DNA of 64,000 bases from Clostridia bacterium (GTDB lineage: Bacteria > Bacillota > Clostridia > Oscillospirales > CAG-272), in the NCBI GenBank assembly GCA_017463125.1, contig JAFTPV010000020.1:1-64000 (forward strand), written 5' to 3'. The notes under the pieces were generated by a model. It had not been told where the DNA came from. It ran no database searches and saw nothing but the letters and a program-made list of their open reading frames with translations. Positions 62,941 to 64,000 of this stretch are shown piece by piece. Position 1 is the first letter of the stretch. Each line of letters opens with the position of its first letter. Both the position numbers and the translations under genes were made by a program.

Positions 62941-64000
62941 ATGGAAAACGAAAATATTAAAGAAACCGAAGAGCTCGTGCTTGATGAACAGAGCTCTGCC
63001 GTGACTACTCCCGACGAGCCTCATGACAAGAACGTAAAGCTCATGTCACCGACTCAAATGGTGCTCAGGCGCTTCTTCCGTTCAAGGCTCAGTATTCTCG
63101 GTCTTGTTATGGTTATCGGCCTGTTTATCTTCTGTTGGGTAGGTCCTCTCGTTTATACTCAATGGGGTTCATCGGAAATTGATAAGACTCCCTCCGTATC
63201 TTACAGCGTTAAAGTTATCGAGATAGAGGGTTCAGAGCCATTCTATCAGGTTATCGAAACAGTGCAGACCAATAATTCTCTTGCAGATCCATCTGTCTCT
63301 CACCCCCTCGGAACAGATAAAAACAACTACGACGTTCTTGCAAGGCTTATGTCGGGCGGTAGAATCTCGCTTACTATAAGCTTCCTTGCCGTCTTCGTAA
63401 TAACGGCACTGGGTATAGTATTCGGCGGTATTGCAGGATATTTCGGCGGTGTTATAGACAATATCATAATGCGTATATGCGACGTGCTTATGTGTCTGCC
63501 CGGCTTCCCTATCCTTCTGATAGTGGGAACACTTCTTCAGTCGGAAACGCTCGGTGTTGACCTCGAGTACCGTATATATTGGCTTATGGGCTTCCTGACT
63601 CTTATTTCCTGGCCCGGTACGGCAAGACTTGTAAGAGGTCAGATCCTCTCGCTCAGAGAGCAAGAATATATGGTTGCGGCAGAGGCTATGGGATACTCGA
63701 CTACAAGAAAAATATTCAAGCACCTCGTGCCAAACGTTATGCCCCAGCTTATCGTATCAATGACGTTAAGCCTTGGCAGCATGATACTTTACGAGGCTTC
63801 CCTTTCCTACCTTGGACTCGGAGCACCTGTTGAGTACGCTGCTTGGGGTACTATGATCAACGTATCAAGCGACCCTGATATTCTCCAAAACCACTTTAAC
63901 GTTTGGGGTCCTCCCGGAATTTGTATCATCATTGCCGTTTTAGGCTTCAACTTTATCGGCGACGGTCTTCGCGACGCCCTTGACCCGAAAATGAGGAGGT
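62941..64000 (+). CDS. Oligopeptide ABC transporter permease (OppC/DppC type), partial
   Basis: About 353 codons from ATG 62941 run off the window edge. A Glu/Asp-rich cytoplasmic start (1-34) is followed by helix RLSILGLVMVIGLFIFCWVG. A periplasmic-side loop about 85 residues long is followed by GTDKNNYDVLARLMSGGRISLT, and the EAA loop EYMVAAEAMGYSTTRKIFKHL and DGLRDALDPKMRR at the end of the window are OppC-like. The 11-base gap to the first permease and GGAGG before ATG show one operon. ATPase genes (oppD/F) should lie just to the right. Confidence 0.95.
   Translation, partial: MENENIKETEELVLDEQSSAVTTPDEPHDKNVKLMSPTQMVLRRFFRSRLSILGLVMVIGLFIFCWVGPLVYTQWGSSEIDKTPSVSYSVKVIEIEGSEPFYQVIETVQTNNSLADPSVSHPLGTDKNNYDVLARLMSGGRISLTISFLAVFVITALGIVFGGIAGYFGGVIDNIIMRICDVLMCLPGFPILLIVGTLLQSETLGVDLEYRIYWLMGFLTLISWPGTARLVRGQILSLREQEYMVAAEAMGYSTTRKIFKHLVPNVMPQLIVSMTLSLGSMILYEASLSYLGLGAPVEYAAWGTMINVSSDPDILQNHFNVWGPPGICIIIAVLGFNFIGDGLRDALDPKMRR

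Overview
The window looks like part of the chromosome of an uncultured, probably gut-dwelling member of the Clostridia (Bacillota). Supporting signs are strong GGAGG-type ribosome binding sites, textbook TTGACA/17/TATAAT promoters, a T-box leader in front of thrS, an HPr/Crh-like protein, lipobox lipoproteins, BspA-type leucine-rich repeats and Listeria-Bacteroides (InlB-like) repeats in surface proteins, and many 1-4 nt gene overlaps. No species can be named from the sequence alone.

Layout. (1) 1-8,590: a branched-chain amino-acid operon on the minus strand, leuA-ilvB-ilvN-ilvC-ilvD-leuC-leuD (leuD runs off the left edge), with a clear promoter and a leader hairpin. ilvE follows at 8.9-9.9 kb as a separate unit with its own promoter and terminator. 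(2) 10,078-28,125: an integration hotspot at tRNA-Pro(UGG). It holds one intact tRNA, two broken tRNA-Pro-like pieces to its left, and a 41-nt copy of the tRNA 3' half 17.6 kb to the right (39/41 identical). Between the two 41-nt repeats lies a genomic island carrying an orphan HD-domain protein, two tandem tyrosine integrases (one with a displaced C-terminal domain), and a carbohydrate locus. That locus contains a PocR/AraC regulator, a divergent FAD oxidoreductase, a 46-aa peptide, a secreted jelly-roll protein, an unrecognised alpha-helical enzyme-like protein in a cytoplasmic and a lipoprotein form, a GH20 beta-hexosaminidase and a Gfo/Idh/MocA oxidoreductase. (3) 28.3-36.4 kb: a CadC/SmtB-regulated heavy-metal operon with a split HMA domain, a TraX-like membrane protein, a Ca2+ P-type ATPase beside a trypsin-like lipoprotein, and an HPr-like protein that lacks the phosphorylatable His. 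(4) 36.5-45.4 kb: T-box-controlled thrS followed by an aldose-1-epimerase-like gene and an asymmetric heterodimeric ABC exporter, then a PIG-L deacetylase, a solitary Mrr-like endonuclease and a Cys-rich DUF6472-like small protein. (5) 45.4-64.0 kb: a surface protein and peptide locus. Two minus-strand membrane-anchored proteins (one with a CGPC thioredoxin domain) diverge from a 2,474-aa membrane-anchored subtilase with BspA-type LRRs. The subtilase is followed by a tiny ORF overlapping both neighbours by 11 nt, an InlB-repeat lipoprotein, an unusually long oligopeptide-binding lipoprotein and two Opp/Dpp-type permeases (the last runs off the right edge).

How they fit together (inference). 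The island looks like an acquired N-acetylhexosamine-glycan module whose central enzyme-like family I do not recognise. The right-hand locus looks like extracellular proteolysis coupled to peptide import. The strongest candidates for something undescribed are the paired cytoplasmic/lipoprotein alpha-helical family with its jelly-roll partners and 46-aa peptide, the layered tRNA-Pro attachment site, and the membrane-anchored thioredoxin protein divergent from the LRR subtilase.
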